A stretch of 64,000 nt of DNA from Prorocentrum cordatum (lineage: Eukaryota; Sar; Dinophyceae; Prorocentrales; Prorocentraceae), in NCBI GenBank assembly GCA_963575745.1, contig CAUYUJ010000148.1:109501-173500 (forward strand), written 5' to 3'. Positions 41,528 through 53,000 of this stretch are shown piece by piece. Every line of letters begins with the position of its first letter. Position 1 is the stretch's first letter. A program made the position numbers and the translations under genes. The notes beneath the pieces were generated by a model. That model was not told where the DNA came from, ran no database searches, and saw nothing but the letters and a program-made list of their open reading frames with translations.

Positions 41528-42035
41528 CGACTAGTAGTAGTACTAATCGTGGTGATGGTAGTAGTAATAGCAGTAGCAGCACCAATGGTAGAAGACTTAC
41601 TAAGAACAATAATGATGCTGGTGGTACAAGTTGAAGTCGAAATACTGGTCGTAATATTTCTCGTAGCCCTGGTCGTAGTAAGTTGTAGGGCCTAGGTCGT
41701 GGTTTGTAACTAATCGTTGTATGTATGCATCGCGGTGATACTCGTAAGAGTACGGGTAGTAAGAATCGACGTCGTACTGATAGTAGTTGTTGTTGTAATT
41801 GCAATGGTGAGTGCAGTTGTAATGGTATTAGTCATCGTAGTCGTAGCGGTCGTAGCAGTAGTAGTCGTCGTCGTCGAAATAGTGGTAGTGGTAGTGGTAG
41901 TCGTACTACCAATCGGAGTAGTAAGTAGTAGTTGTAGTAGTCGCCGTATTCGTGGCCAGTAGTAGTAGTAGTAGTAGTATTGAATCCTGCAAGTCGTAGT
42001 AGTAGTCGCAGACCAATTAGTAGTAGTAGTAGTAA

Positions 42036-42079
<44 letters not shown>

Positions 42080-42090
42080 ATAGTAATGGA

Positions 42091-42134
<44 letters not shown>

Positions 42135-42136
42135 CC

Positions 42137-42180
<44 letters not shown>

Positions 42181-42285
42181 GGTAGTATTAGTAGTAATAA
42201 TAGTACTAGTGGTAGTGGCAGTCGTAGTAGAAAATAGTTGTAGTCGCAATAGTACTGGTAGCGAAAGTCATAGTAGTAGTAGTCA

Positions 42286-42321
<36 letters not shown>

Positions 42322-42540
42322 AAGTAGAAGTAGTACTAAACATAGTAGTAGTACCGCTAGTGTTAGTAGTAGTGATAGTGATAGAAGTAGTAGTAATACG
42401 AATGGTATCAATCGTGATAATTGTCCCAGCGGTAAATGTGATGGTAGTGGTTGTGGTCAAACTAGCGGTCGCAACCGCATAATAAAACGAGTAACACTAG
42501 TCGTGGCCGTCGTAATCGTAGTCGTCGTGGTGGTTAAAAA
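39350..42540. repeat. 3.2-kb imperfect GTA/TAC triplet tract
   Basis: Almost continuous GTA repeat with substitutions (GTC, ATA, GCA, GTG) for about 3.2 kb. The strand switches to TAC/CTA at about 39365-39420, 39840-39920 and 40030-40120. Poly-Val, poly-Ser, poly-Leu, poly-Thr and poly-Tyr frames of up to 256 codons are artefacts. No gene is visible inside. Confidence 0.95.
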
Positions 42541-42717
42541 AAGAGGAGGGGAGGGAGGTGGTTATGTAACGCCGCCTTGCGACTTCTGATAACTTGCGTA
42601 CTGACTGGCAGTCCTCTATGAGACCTCCGAAGCAAATTCAAACGCAGCATGGAGCAATCCGAAATTATCAAACAAGACCTAAAATACGTGGGGTTCCTCA
42701 GTCGAGAAATTTTCATT

Positions 42718-42903
42718 TGCGCGTAACGGCCGTTACCCGGGAAGGAGGTTTGGGTAACGTTAGGCGGAGTGGGGCACGTCGGGGCGCGGGGTTGCTGCGA
42801 TCGCCGTAGCATGCGCGCGAACACCAGCATGCGGCCCCTTCACGCGTGATCGTTACCCTTACCTGGGTGAGGGACGGTTGGGCCCGGTAACGACCGCCAC
42901 GAC
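42718..42903. mobile_element. possible small inverted-repeat element
   Basis: Left end GCGTAACGGCCGTTACCCGG resembles the inverted right end GGCGGTCGTTACCGGGCCC. Further GTTACC and GGTAACG boxes occur inside. The arms are short and diverged. Confidence 0.4.
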
Positions 42904-45529
42904 AAGGTGGAACAACAACGAAAAAACATCTCGAGACGCCACCGCGGAACAAAACTCACAAGCCGTCCTCGGAGAAGTCCGGAGCGGCCCGCCCCGGCCA
43001 GCGGAGGGGCCTCGGACGAAGTACGCGCACCCGCCGTCGCCGAGCCACTCGCCCTGAAGCGCCCGCAGCTCGCGCTTGGCCCCCTCGGTGCTCGCGCCGG
43101 GGGCCTTCGCGGGCCCCCCCCAACCGGGGGTCGCACTCGTGCAGAGGTCCCCGGCAGCTTGCAGGCAGTGCCTCCTAGGCTCGCGGGCAGCGCCTGCGCA
43201 GCTCCTGGGCAGCGTTTCCTGGCACTCGGCAGCGACCCCTTGGCTCGCGGGTAGCGCCCAGGCAGCTCCTGGGCAACGTTTCCCACGTCCGTGGGAAGCG
43301 CCCGGAGCCCGAGCCCGAAGAAGCCGGGCCCTTCACTGTCCTTTTCGGCGGCACGCCAAAGGGGGGAAGCAATACCCCGGGATCTGGGCGTTTTCGCCCG
43401 TATTCGGGCCCAAGGTTCCTAGAGTTTGGGCGACCGACATGGGTACGAACCGACAGCGGCCGCTGTTGAGCAAGCGGCCTTCTTCCTCGATTGGGCAACA
43501 TCCGCGGCGACACCGACAGCGAGTCGTGTTCAAAATGAACAGGAACAGTTGACGGTAATCGTAACCGTTGTTTTCGCATTTATTTTCGACCGTAAGGATA
43601 AATGGTGCAATTCGGATAGCGTCGAAGACTCTGGTAGTGATATTTCACGATGTTTGCAAGTCTGTGTCGACGTTTGTTGTTTCAGATGCCCTCCAGCCTT
43701 GTGAAAAGCCCGCTGTGTCTTCGGAGGAAGGGCGTGATAGCTTCTCACCGCTCAAGAAATCCATCCCCCTCTGCCTTCTCATATGAGCGCGTCCCCTATC
43801 TCTGTAAAGACCAACCGATTCTGAATACAGTCATCGTACTGCCAGAACAAACGCAAAACAAGGAACGGAGAGTGCTTTCCTGCCACGGCCACTTGGCCAC
43901 GAAGAGGCTTTGTGACAGACCCCAACGAACAACCTGAAAACCAAAACTAATGGTCCTGATGCGGCATGTTGGCTGTACCCCCAAACGGTATGTGGTCCGC
44001 GCGAACCTGTCGGTCTGGCGCTGGCCTCCCTGGCGGCGCCTCTGGCGTCACCTCTAGCGCCCTTTGCCAAGGGTTGGAGCCCAGCGCCGAACCCAAGAAA
44101 TCCGCGCCGACCTTGAACAATGTATGACTGTGTCGCTTCTTGTTTCTCTTGCCTGGTCTGAGGATCGTAGCAACAACGACTTCAGATGAGAAACCATCTA
44201 CATATACACATTTCTATACACGTATATAAACGCGACGTCGTGGGTCTGCCCCATCCTGCTCATCCTCCCATGGCATCGTTCGGGCGCATATCCCTGCAAC
44301 GTCTGGCTTCGTGCATGTTCGTTTCTTTGTTTCTGTCCCAAGAAGATCGAAGAGAATCGCACATGGCCCAGGACCTCCTGGCGCTAAGCTCGCCGAGGGA
44401 AAGGCACGTCCGTGCGATGCCCGAGCCCCTCGCGGCAGCTCCGCCCCTCGCGCGAGGCAGCAGCAACCGCCGCTGGGCGACCGACCGTAGTCACATCAGT
44501 TTCCCCCCCCCACGCTCTTCCCCGCAACGACTGAGTGCCTCTTCTTCCTCCTCTTCCTCCCTCCTCCTGCTCCTCCCCCTCCTCCTCCGCGTTTTCCTTC
44601 GCAGCCACGACGTCCCCACCCCCCCCAACCCCCCTGCCCCCTCACCCTTCCTCCTCCTGTCTCTCTCGCACCGCCATCGGGAGTCACCCGGAACGCCTCC
44701 GCGCCCGCCGCGCGCCCCCCGAGCGCGACGCCGACCCGGCGGCGAGCCCATTGCGGAGGGGGGGAGGGCGATAGGGAGAAGGAGGGGAGGTGACGGAGCG
44801 GCGGGGCCACTCAAACGCAGCCGCGGTACATACTGTAGACGTGGTACTTTTGCCGGTAGCGCAACACACGGAGCACATGGTCAGGCATGCGCAAGATGAC
44901 TAGGATGATGCCTACAGCTCTAGACGGGCAGACGTCTTGTATGTAGGGTTTACATGTATACCCTTGTCCGTAGCACCGCAATTGTCCGTAATCTTCCCCG
45001 CGTCCAGGCAGGCCGGTCTCGCCATGACTATCCGAAGTCGTCGCGTGCCAGATCGTGGTGCTGAGCGATCCACCTGTCTTCGTCTGAGCAGGTGTCGTAT
45101 GTGTCGATACTTTCTGTGTTTTACGTGAGTCTCGTTGTTCCCGTCGCCGCACCCGTCTTCCTCCTCTCGTCGTTAAGGTTTTGCGGCGAGGAAAAGTATG
45201 GGTCGCTGGCCCACGGGTATCCCATTCTACTGCGCCTCGTAGTGGCCGCGGGCGGGCAAGAGCGCTTTGACGACTCCTGAGGAGCCCAGCCGACGAGCCA
45301 TCGCGTCACCGTCCTCGCCGTGGCGGCCAACGCTAATGTCTATGGGCGCCAGCACGTCGCGGGGCTTGCTGTACGCGGAGCCTGTGGATTTGGAGATGGT
45401 CCTCTGATGGCGAAGGCCTCTGTGTCTGCCTGCCCCTCCGCGACCATGGCCCTGAGGAAGTCGAGCCCCTGGAGCGCGGCGTTCATGATGAAGACGGGCT
45501 CGTCGTGCTCGTCGATTTCCTCGTCCGTG
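42904..45529. other. no supported gene
   Basis: GC-rich DNA with degenerate GGCAGCGCC repeats at 43140-43300, a TCC-rich patch at 44535-44590, and otherwise short frames. No leader relict or recognised domain. Confidence 0.4.
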
Positions 45530-46600
45530 GCCCTTGTAGCTCAGCCGATGGCTTTCGGAGTTTGTTGCCCCCGTAGCTTGGCTCTAAAAGCTGTGTCCTC
45601 GTAGCTGTGTCGGGAGCTCTAGAAGCTCCGCTTGTGGACCTTGTAGTTCAGCTGGTGGTGCTGATAGCTCTGCTGGACGCCCTTGCTGCCCAGTTCGTGT
45701 CCTGCGTAACTCAGCACGTGGTCTTTGTAGCCTGGCTGGTGTACCTCGTCGTCCAGCTGGTGGTTCTCGTAACCTGGCACGTGCTCATCATAGCTCGGCT
45801 TGTGGATCTCGGAGCTCTGCCTGTGGCCCTCGCACCCCTGCAGGTGGCTCTGGAAGCTCAACTGGTGGCCTTGGTAGCCCAGCTGGTGACTCATCTAGCC
45901 TGCGTAGCTCAGCAAGTGGCCCCTGTAGCTGAACTGGTGTTTCGCGTACCTCGGCAGCTGGCCCCAATACCTCGACTGGAGGCTGTCGTAGCCCTCCGTG
46001 CGGCCACCATCGCTCAGCGCGTGGCCCTCCCAGCTTAGCTTGTGGCTGAAAGGGGCTCTGATCGCAGCCCTCCAAGGCCCTGTAGTTCAGCGGGTGGCTC
46101 TCGTGGCTGTGTCGGGGGCTCTCGAGGCTCTGCTCTTCGGCCTTGTAAACCAGGAAGTGTCACTGGTAGTTCTGCTGGAGGCCCTCGTTGCGGTGTACAT
46201 ATTCTACGTAGCTCAGCTCGTTGTCTCTGTAGCTCAGCTGGTGGCCATCGTAGTTGAAATGGCAGCCCTCGCGGTCCAGCTTGTGGACCTCGAAGCTCGG
46301 CTGGCCCTCGTATTCCTGATGGTGGCTCTGGTAGCTGAAATAGTGGTACTTGTGGCTCAGCGGGTAGCGTTCCTAACTCTGCAGGTGGTCCTCGTTGTTC
46401 AGCAGATGGCAATCGTAGCTCAGATGGTGGTTCTCTTGCACGGCAGGTGGCCCTGGTAGCCCAGCTGTTGGCACTCGTAACTCTGCGCGCGGCCCTCGTC
46501 GCCCAGCTTGTGGCCCCCGTAGCTCAGCTCCCATCTGGTGGCACTTGCAGCTCAGGAGCTGGCCCTCGAGGCGCTGTGCGTTGACTAGAAGTTCGGCGCG
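45530..46600. repeat. 21-bp minisatellite open on both strands
   Basis: The unit is close to CTGGTGGCCCTCGTAGCTCA with strong divergence, repeated about 45 times. The plus strand reads a QLVALVA-like heptad. The minus strand reads YxxHQLx heptads or LRGPxAE heptads, depending on frame. Because 21 is a multiple of three, these frames persist without selection. Confidence 0.9.
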
Positions 46601-46786
46601 TAGTCCTGGCAGCGGTGCTGACAGCCCTTTTAACTCTGTAGCGGCCTCCTGAGCCTTCCTGTCCTCCTGAGCCTCCCGGGCCTCCTCTGCCTTCGTGGCC
46701 TCCCTGGACCTGTACCAGTGATGCCAGCTGGCGTAGTTGCACAGGGAGTTGTAGTCCTGGCAGTTCTGGTACACATTGAAATCCAA
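46373..46786 (-). CDS. possible minus-strand gene with Glu/Ala-rich helix
   Basis: A 137-codon frame. Its first 25 residues (DFNVYQNCQDYNSLCNYASW) are not repetitive. They are followed by a charged helix-like stretch (REATKAEEAREAQEDRKAQE) and then by the 21-bp repeat region. The unique N-terminal residues suggest the minisatellite may be the 3' part of a real minus-strand gene. A further upstream frame (to about 47004) could extend it. No family was recognised. Confidence 0.3.
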   Translation of the reverse strand: MDFNVYQNCQDYNSLCNYASWHHWYRSREATKAEEAREAQEDRKAQEAATELKGLSAPLPGLRAELLVNAQRLEGQLLSCKCHQMGAELRGPQAGRRGPRAELRVPTAGLPGPPAVQENHHLSYDCHLLNNEDHLQS

Positions 46787-48829
46787 GTGGTCGCAGTAAC
46801 GCTGGTAAGTAATCCTATATGCTTTGGGGGTCGCTGTAGCTGGTCACGCTGGCTTGGTTCTGGTATCTGAACAATGAAACGCCAGGTATTCTCGCCTGTG
46901 GGAGCGATCGTGGTCTGGCTAGGCTTGCGTTCTCTTGATAAATGCATATGTTCGATCCCCTCTATTCGCGCGTGGTCTCCACATAATTGCCGGGAGGCTT
47001 CCACCGAAATCGGTAGGTTTCGCAGACGTTGCTGTAGATGCCCAGTTTGTCATTCAAGAACTGGTGGATGATCCCCCCCCCCAGGATATTCACCCGCAGG
47101 CGGATGATCACCCTCTCCCGGATGATCACACGCATGTGGATGATCACTTTCTCCCGGATGCTCACCTTCTCGTGGTACGCGCGCCGCCGATCGCGGCTGG
47201 CGCGCTGAAGCTGGCCCCCCCCCCCGGGGGCTTGCGCGCGGAAGGGCGCGGCGCCCAAGGGCGAACATGCGGGGGATAGAGTTCCCCGACTGCCTTTTTG
47301 CTCCTCTTCCTCCTGCTCATCCTTCTCCTCCTCATCTTCCTCCTCTGACTCCTCCTAATTCTCCTGCGCCTCATCCTCCTCCCCCTGCTCATCCCCGCCT
47401 TCATGGGGCTCACTGGTAATGTGCGATGACTTCTGCGCGCCAAAATCTCTGGCCTGCTTGTACGGCTCCGAGTCTTTCAGCAACCCGTGCCGGAATGGAG
47501 CCCCGAAACTCACAAGGCACAAAACCATGGAAGCTCGGGCCGCTCATCCCTTCTTCCCTCCTCTTCCACCCTCTGTTTGTCCCTCTTCCCCTCTCTTCGC
47601 CCCTCCCCCCTCCCCCGGTGCTCCTGCTTAGGACCTGGCCGCCGTCGCACTATCCCCACAAGCTGCAAGCTCCCACCAGCACGCCCCACTGCGCCGCCAC
47701 TTCGCCACAATGGAGCACTTTGCTGAGGTCCTGCTGATGAACAGGCGTTGGCGTCCTCGTGTCAGCTCATCCCTGGCCTGTTTGGACGGCCTCGAGTCGT
47801 TGATACAGCCGTTATAGGCGCGGCACCCCAAGCTTACTTTGCTAGGCGCGAGGTCACTTGAATTCGGGCCTTTCACCCCCGCTTCCCTCCCTCCCCGTTC
47901 TCTCCCCAATCCCTCCTCCCACGCCCTTGTTTCAGAACAGGTTCCAGATTCAGGGCAGGGGTGTCGCGTGGAGGTGAGAGACGAGTGCCCGCTCACTCTG
48001 GGGAATAGATTGTGTAAATCATGCTTGTGCTGTGATGTGATGCTGGGCCCGTGCTTCATCATCAGGATTCGGGCGCGCGGTTCGCGCTCACATTTTGACT
48101 GATTGATGCTCTTGTGTGCTCGCTGTGCACCACGGTCCTGCCGCAGCACGCCGGGATATCCTCCCCATTCCCCCCCACCACCTGAGCGATGATCAAACAT
48201 AGGTCCTCCGCGAGATGGCACGGCGACCTCACGCCGCAGCCTAAGCGGGCGGCCAGCGCGGCACGCTACAAGGGAGACGAGGGCGCTTACGCACCACCTT
48301 ACGCGGGCATGAGCGTTCTCTTATGCGGCGTTTCGACATTGGGCGGAAGGGGGGAATGGGGGGGGATCTGGCTCTGGACCTCTGCTGACTGCGACTGTTT
48401 GCGACCGTGCGTCCCGTGGGGGAGGGGCTCCACCTGCCTGAAACAGGCGCCCAAAAACATCCAAGATCTACTCCATGGGGGGGGGAGGAGGGGAGGGGGT
48501 GACGAGGGCCCGCGCCGATCGGCAAAACAAATAATTATTAAAAAACGACCACTTCCCACCCCGCATTACCCGATCCTCCACTGCCGCCAAGTACAGCCGC
48601 CACGAAAAAGAGCAGGCGACGGGGCAAGGAGCGATATGCTCCGCCGGCCGCCCCCGCTGGCCCGGGGGGTGAGGAGGCGTGCGCGAGGATTGGCCCGTCT
48701 TCCCTCCCCGTTTTTCCCCCCTCCTGGGGATCCAAAATCCTACTCCAGGGGGGGGGGGGGAAGGGGGGGGCCCGCGGGGGGTGGGGGTGGGGGGCACGGG
48801 CTCGTCAACAAGGCTCTCCGGGTCTCCTA
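46787..48829. other. no supported gene, short 18-bp repeat
   Basis: Four to five copies of an 18-bp unit close to CGGATGATCACCCTCTCC lie at 47097-47165. TCC-rich tracts lie at 47295-47400 and 47545-47625. The rest has short frames only. Confidence 0.45.
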
Positions 48830-49420
48830 GTCCACCCCATGATGCCTGCATGTTGGCCCAAAGAGGCCCCAGGAGGTCTAGAAGAGGACCCTGACCTCCC
48901 CCCAAGATCGAATCAAGACGCCCAAGCGGGCGTGAAAACGTCCCCAAACGTGCCCAGACGCCTCAAGAGAGCTCCACGAGGACCTCCAAGATGGCTTCGA
49001 GAGGCGGAAGCGAACAATTGCCCACTGGATTGTCAAAACATGTCAAAGTTCTCGTCTTTCCAAACGTTCGACAACTCACGAACCAAGAGGCACCTTGAGA
49101 TCGCCCCGAGACGGCAAAATAATGTCCCAAGAGCAATCCAAGAAGCCCCTCAAATGGCCCAACAGACCTCCCAAACTGCCCAACCGGCCCCCATAGAGGC
49201 CAAACAGGTCACAGACCGCCTCTTGAGGGGCTCAAGAGCGGGAAAGGGAAGGGGGCCAGCGGCCACAGAGAACCCCAGATGCCGCCAAGAATCCCCCCAG
49301 GGACCCAAGACGCTCCCAAGAGAGACTCAAGAGAACCCTAGCCCCAGGAAGCCCCAAAAAGGCCCACGAGGCCTCTTCAAGGCCCGAAGGCGCCTGCAAG
49401 AGATATCCCAAAACATATGA
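48830..49420. repeat. CCCAAGAGG-rich degenerate repeat, copy 2
   Basis: Same family of short repeats as 5730-6320 (AGGCCCCAGGAGG, CCTCCAAGATGGCTTCGAGA, CCCAAGA). Confidence 0.55.
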
Positions 49421-49829
49421 GATGATATGCTATCCCACTTCTTTCCGCTCCTGCCAGAGGGGGGGAGATCCGAGGGAGACTTGCACGGAGATCCAACACT
49501 GTAGCCCCGACCTCGCCATAGCCATTCCCATGAGCTGCCCACTCCGTCCCAGGGAGGTCGGCACAGTGGCAACAGTTTCTTGAATACCACCAGCCCTTTC
49601 GGGCATGAGTGGTTTCGCGATTTGTTCTCCCCTTTTCCTTTCTTCCCCTTCGGGAAAGGCTTCATCACTGCTGCCTGTTAGTGAGCACGCCCTCCCCCCA
49701 GGCGACCTGCAACAAACAAAGAACAATGACAACACCCCCTCACACCACCCATGTCAGAAACACAATACAGACCACAACTCTGCAAACTCAATGATCCTGC
49801 TCGTATGCTCCGCGAGCACGTTGTTCCGT
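49421..49829. other. no gene recognised
   Basis: Unremarkable sequence; nothing was identified. Confidence 0.45.
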
Positions 49830-50050
49830 GTTTTGACAAGGACGGCGGGGGTGTTATTGTGTTGCCTGCTGTACGCAAGGCCACAATCCCAGTCAAGAGA
49901 CCCTGTAGCAAATACACTTCGCGGCTAAATCTCGGTCATGCGCCGCCACCCCGCGATCATTGCCCATTGGACTTTGACCAGGACGGCGGGGGTGCTGGCA
50001 TATTGTCTACTATATGCGAACCCACCAAACACCATGATGGCCTCCCCGCC
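49830..50050 (+). repeat. two-copy tandem duplication, about 135-bp period
   Basis: TTTTGACAAGGACGGCGGGG at about 49832 recurs as TTTGACCAGGACGGCGGGGG at about 49972, each followed by GTG, TATTGT and a TATGCGAA or TACGCAAG block. Confidence 0.75.
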
Positions 50051-50149
50051 GCGATTGTGCATTGGTGTTCGGCAGGAATTCTGGGGGCAACCATTTTTCC
50101 AGATGGGTGAAATCACGTGCGCGAGCGCACCTGGCACACTCTGCGCGTG

Positions 50150-50255
50150 TCCTGAACGTGGCGCACCTGGCGCGACTGGGCAATGCGGCACACATGGCGC
50201 ACGTGGAGCACGTGGCGCATCTGGCGCACCTCGCCCCAGCGTCGCGCACATGAAG
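50150..50255 (+). repeat. 9-bp GTGGCGCAC-type repeat
   Basis: About eleven copies of a 9-nt unit such as GTGGCGCAC, with open frames giving xAH tripeptides on the plus strand. Confidence 0.8.
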
Positions 50256-50559
50256 TCTGCGTTGGTTTCCACTACTTGTCCATTCATGGGCGACCTTTGA
50301 ACATGCTGAAGCGCGGGTGGTACTTAAGTGTTGGCAGGGAGGGCGGAATTGATTCAGACAGCTTGTGGGCGGGGAAGGTGTCTTGACCCCTTCCCCTACT
50401 CCCTCCCCTTGGACAAGGGGGGGGGGAGGCGGCGGCTCATTAGAGCGTCCAAGATGGCCTCGGCGAGAAATCCAAAACCATCGATTCTACGGACAGTTTT
50501 TGGGCCCATGTTGGCCTCTTGGAAGGGGCGGGGGCGTGGGGGTGACTTCCCCCCCATTC

Positions 50560-50740
50560 TTTGAACGATCACTTCCGAGATGGCCCCCGGGGCCCCCAAA
50601 AGGGCCCCAGGAGGCGGCCAGGAGGCCCCAAGAGGCCGCAAACATGCCCCCAAGAGGCCCCACAGAGGCGCCCAAGAGACCCCCAATATGACCGAAGAGG
50701 GTCCCCCCGACGCACCCAAGGCGCCCCAACCAGCCTACAC
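50560..50740. repeat. CCCAAGAGG-rich degenerate repeat, copy 3
   Basis: Repeats such as GGCCCCAAGAGGCC and CCCCCAAGAGGCCCC. The minus strand reads LGASVGPLGG-like repeats. Confidence 0.6.
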
Positions 50741-50879
50741 GAAACTTTCAAAAGCCATTCGAAAAAAAAACAAGATTCCAGGACGCATCCGAGAGTCCTC
50801 TGTCTTATATATGATCGCCCTCATCTTCCTCCTCTTGCTCAACCGCTTGATCCTCTTCCTTCCTCCTCCCTTGTCCCTC

Positions 50880-50973
50880 CTCTCTCCTCCCCCTCCACCT
50901 CCCCATCCTCTTCCTCTTCCTCTTCTCCTCCTCCTCCTCCTCCTCCTCCTCCTCCTCCTCCTCCTCCTCCTCA
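50880..50973. repeat. CTC microsatellite upstream of the LINE
   Basis: Pyrimidine-rich run ending in about 50 bp of pure CTC. Confidence 0.95.
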
Positions 50974-51016
50974 AACCACTTTCAGGTCACAAAACTTTGT
51001 GGCAGCGCTCTTGGAA

Positions 51017-52143
51017 ATGGCGCAGCTTGTCACGAACCAGGACTGCATGGCACCACCGAATCGCCGCGAAGTCGCGCCTCCGCCGCTTCGTCAGTGGAAG
51101 TGCACTTGCAGGTGCGGTGGGCGCAAAAACCGTGGCTGGCGCACTCAGTGCCAGCAGTGTGGGAAAACACCGCCGCAATGGGTCCTTGACGCGATTGCAG
51201 CTCACGGGGCTCGGGAGCCGCCCATTGCGGAGCCGCCGAAGCCTGGAGACAGGCGGGGCAAGGGGCCCCCATCGTCCACCAGCGAGGCGGCTTCGAACAA
51301 GGAGAGGCGCTTCTGCAGGCCAGGCGGGAGCTTTAGCAGGAGCTCCTCGCCAACCCGAGAAAGCATGGCATGTCGGCAGGACAGGCTCAAGCGGTTTCAG
51401 CCGCGCTTGTCCCCGCGCAGGTCGACGATGATATAGGGGCTGCGAAAATTGCTTCGGATAAGAAGTCCCTGCAGGACTTGAACTTGCACAGGACCAAAAG
51501 GGAGAAACAGCTCGAGAAGGCTTCGGAGCGGGCGCGGCAAGCGCGAGAGGCGCCGGCGGCCAAGCAAGCGGAGCTGGACCAAGAGCTGGAGTACCAGAAG
51601 CAGCATCGTGAAGCGCTGGCGGAAATCAGCGCGGCCATCAAGAAGCAGGAGCCTGCCAGCGCAGCCCCCGTCCTCGGGAAGGTGCGCGAGGGCAAAAAAA
51701 AGCGTCGTCACGGCGGGCGAGCGTCTCGGGCACGTGCTGGCTGGCGGCGCCGCTCTCGACCTTCAGCGCGGCCCTCGACAAAGAGCGCAGCGCCCTCGAG
51801 GCCAAGCTCGCCGATCAAGCCAAGCAGCAGGAGGAGCCCCGGCAGCAAGCAGCTGCAGCGGCAGCAGCTCAGCCAGCGGAGGGTGGCGCCCAGCCTGCTG
51901 GCGGCGCTGGTGACGACGCAGGCGATCGCGAGCAGCCCCGAATGGGGCGACCCCACGCTGGCAGATCGGCTCAAGGCCACAGGATTCGCAGACGTGGACC
52001 CCTCCAAGCCAGCCGATCGCAAGGAGCTCACTGAGATCCAGGAGTGCTTCGTGCCATCGCAGAAGCCTCGGACAGCGACGCGTTCCAAGCGGAGGCGTGG
52101 CGGCGACGGGCCAGCAAACGAGAACTCTTGGTGGAAGTGCTAG
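51017..52143 (+). pseudogene. LINE ORF1-like protein, frameshifted
   Basis: ATG 51017 opens MAQLVTNQDCM. Residues 29-50 hold a W-x-C-x-C-x12-C-x2-C cluster (WKCTCRCGG to CQQCG) resembling a small zinc ribbon. The first frame stops at 51436 and a second, open from 51370, continues with a Lys/Glu/Ala-rich coiled-coil stretch (KREKQLEKASERARQAREAP). It then runs through a basic segment to a KTRT-SKRRRGGDGP-like end. It probably binds the element RNA, by analogy with LINE ORF1 proteins. Confidence 0.55.
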
Positions 52144-52599
52144 CTTGGCCTCCCAAGGGGATCTACCAGGGCAACGACTCCACGTCGAGAAGCTAGACGG
52201 TTTCGCGAAGGTGGCCTATACGAAGCAGGCGGGCATCTCGCCCCCGCTGGCGCTCGAAGCGGCGCTCGAGAAATGTCGGTTAGGACCAACGGAGCTGGAA
52301 GACTTGGACATCGTGCCGGTAAGCGTCACGTTGTGGCCCAAGGCTCAGGACTTGTGCGCGTGGCATGTAGAGGCCGATGCAGGCAGAACGGCTCCCAGTG
52401 TCTTCCCGTTCCAGGAGCGTCGGAATCTGCTCGACGAGCAGCTCAGCTCGGCCACGCGATGGTTTGCTCGCAGTATGAATGGAAGGACAGCTCAGGCTTG
52501 CCAAAGCTGATAGCACAGGCGAGGGAGTGATGGAGTCTTCTGCTGGAGCTGCTATCGCGTCATTCTCTCCTGCACTCGGGCGCGGTGCCCCCCTTCCAC

Positions 52600-53000
52600 T
52601 CTTCGCGAGGATCGACCTGCCAGTCGCTGCCAGGTGGTTGCGATCAACGCGGGGCTCTCTGCGCCCGTCTATTTGAGATCGGTCTACCTGACGACCAAGA
52701 ATGGCTTGACTGAGCCGAATGCATCATTCTTGGGAGCGTCGCTGCAGCATGCGCCCCTGCTCCCAGGGCCATGGATCGCTGGCGGCGGCTGAAACTTGGA
52801 GCCACGGGATCTACAGGAGTGGTGTCGGAGAGCGCGCGGCGTTGTGGCCGATGCGGAGGGCCCGACCTGCGGGGGCAGGAAGCTGGACTTCTTCACCTTC
52901 TCCAAAGTCCTTGCAAGCGTGGGCATGGAGGTGCAAAACGGCATTGGGCACGCCGATCAGTACGCGCACGCCAGTCTTGCTCAAGATAAGGAGGCTCAAC
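52600..53000 (+). pseudogene. APE-type endonuclease remnant of the LINE
   Basis: Readable residues include VYLRSVYLTTKNGLTEPNAS and LLPGPWIAGG, immediately followed by TGA and NLEPRDLQEW. This fits a decayed GGDFN catalytic box of the EEP/APE family. Downstream, GPTCGGRKLDFFTFSKVLAS and, in another frame, GTPISTRTPVLLKIRR correspond to the SDH-box end of such domains. At least two lesions are present. Confidence 0.6.

Noticed and set aside
39350-42540. Long poly-Val, poly-Ser and poly-Leu proteins in the GTA tract
   Set aside because: Frames arise on both strands simply because GTA and TAC repeats lack stops in two of three frames; there is no unique sequence.
45540-46560. tRNA genes at TAGCTCAGCTGG motifs
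   Set aside because: No cloverleaf, B box or acceptor pairing was found; the motif is part of the 21-bp repeat.
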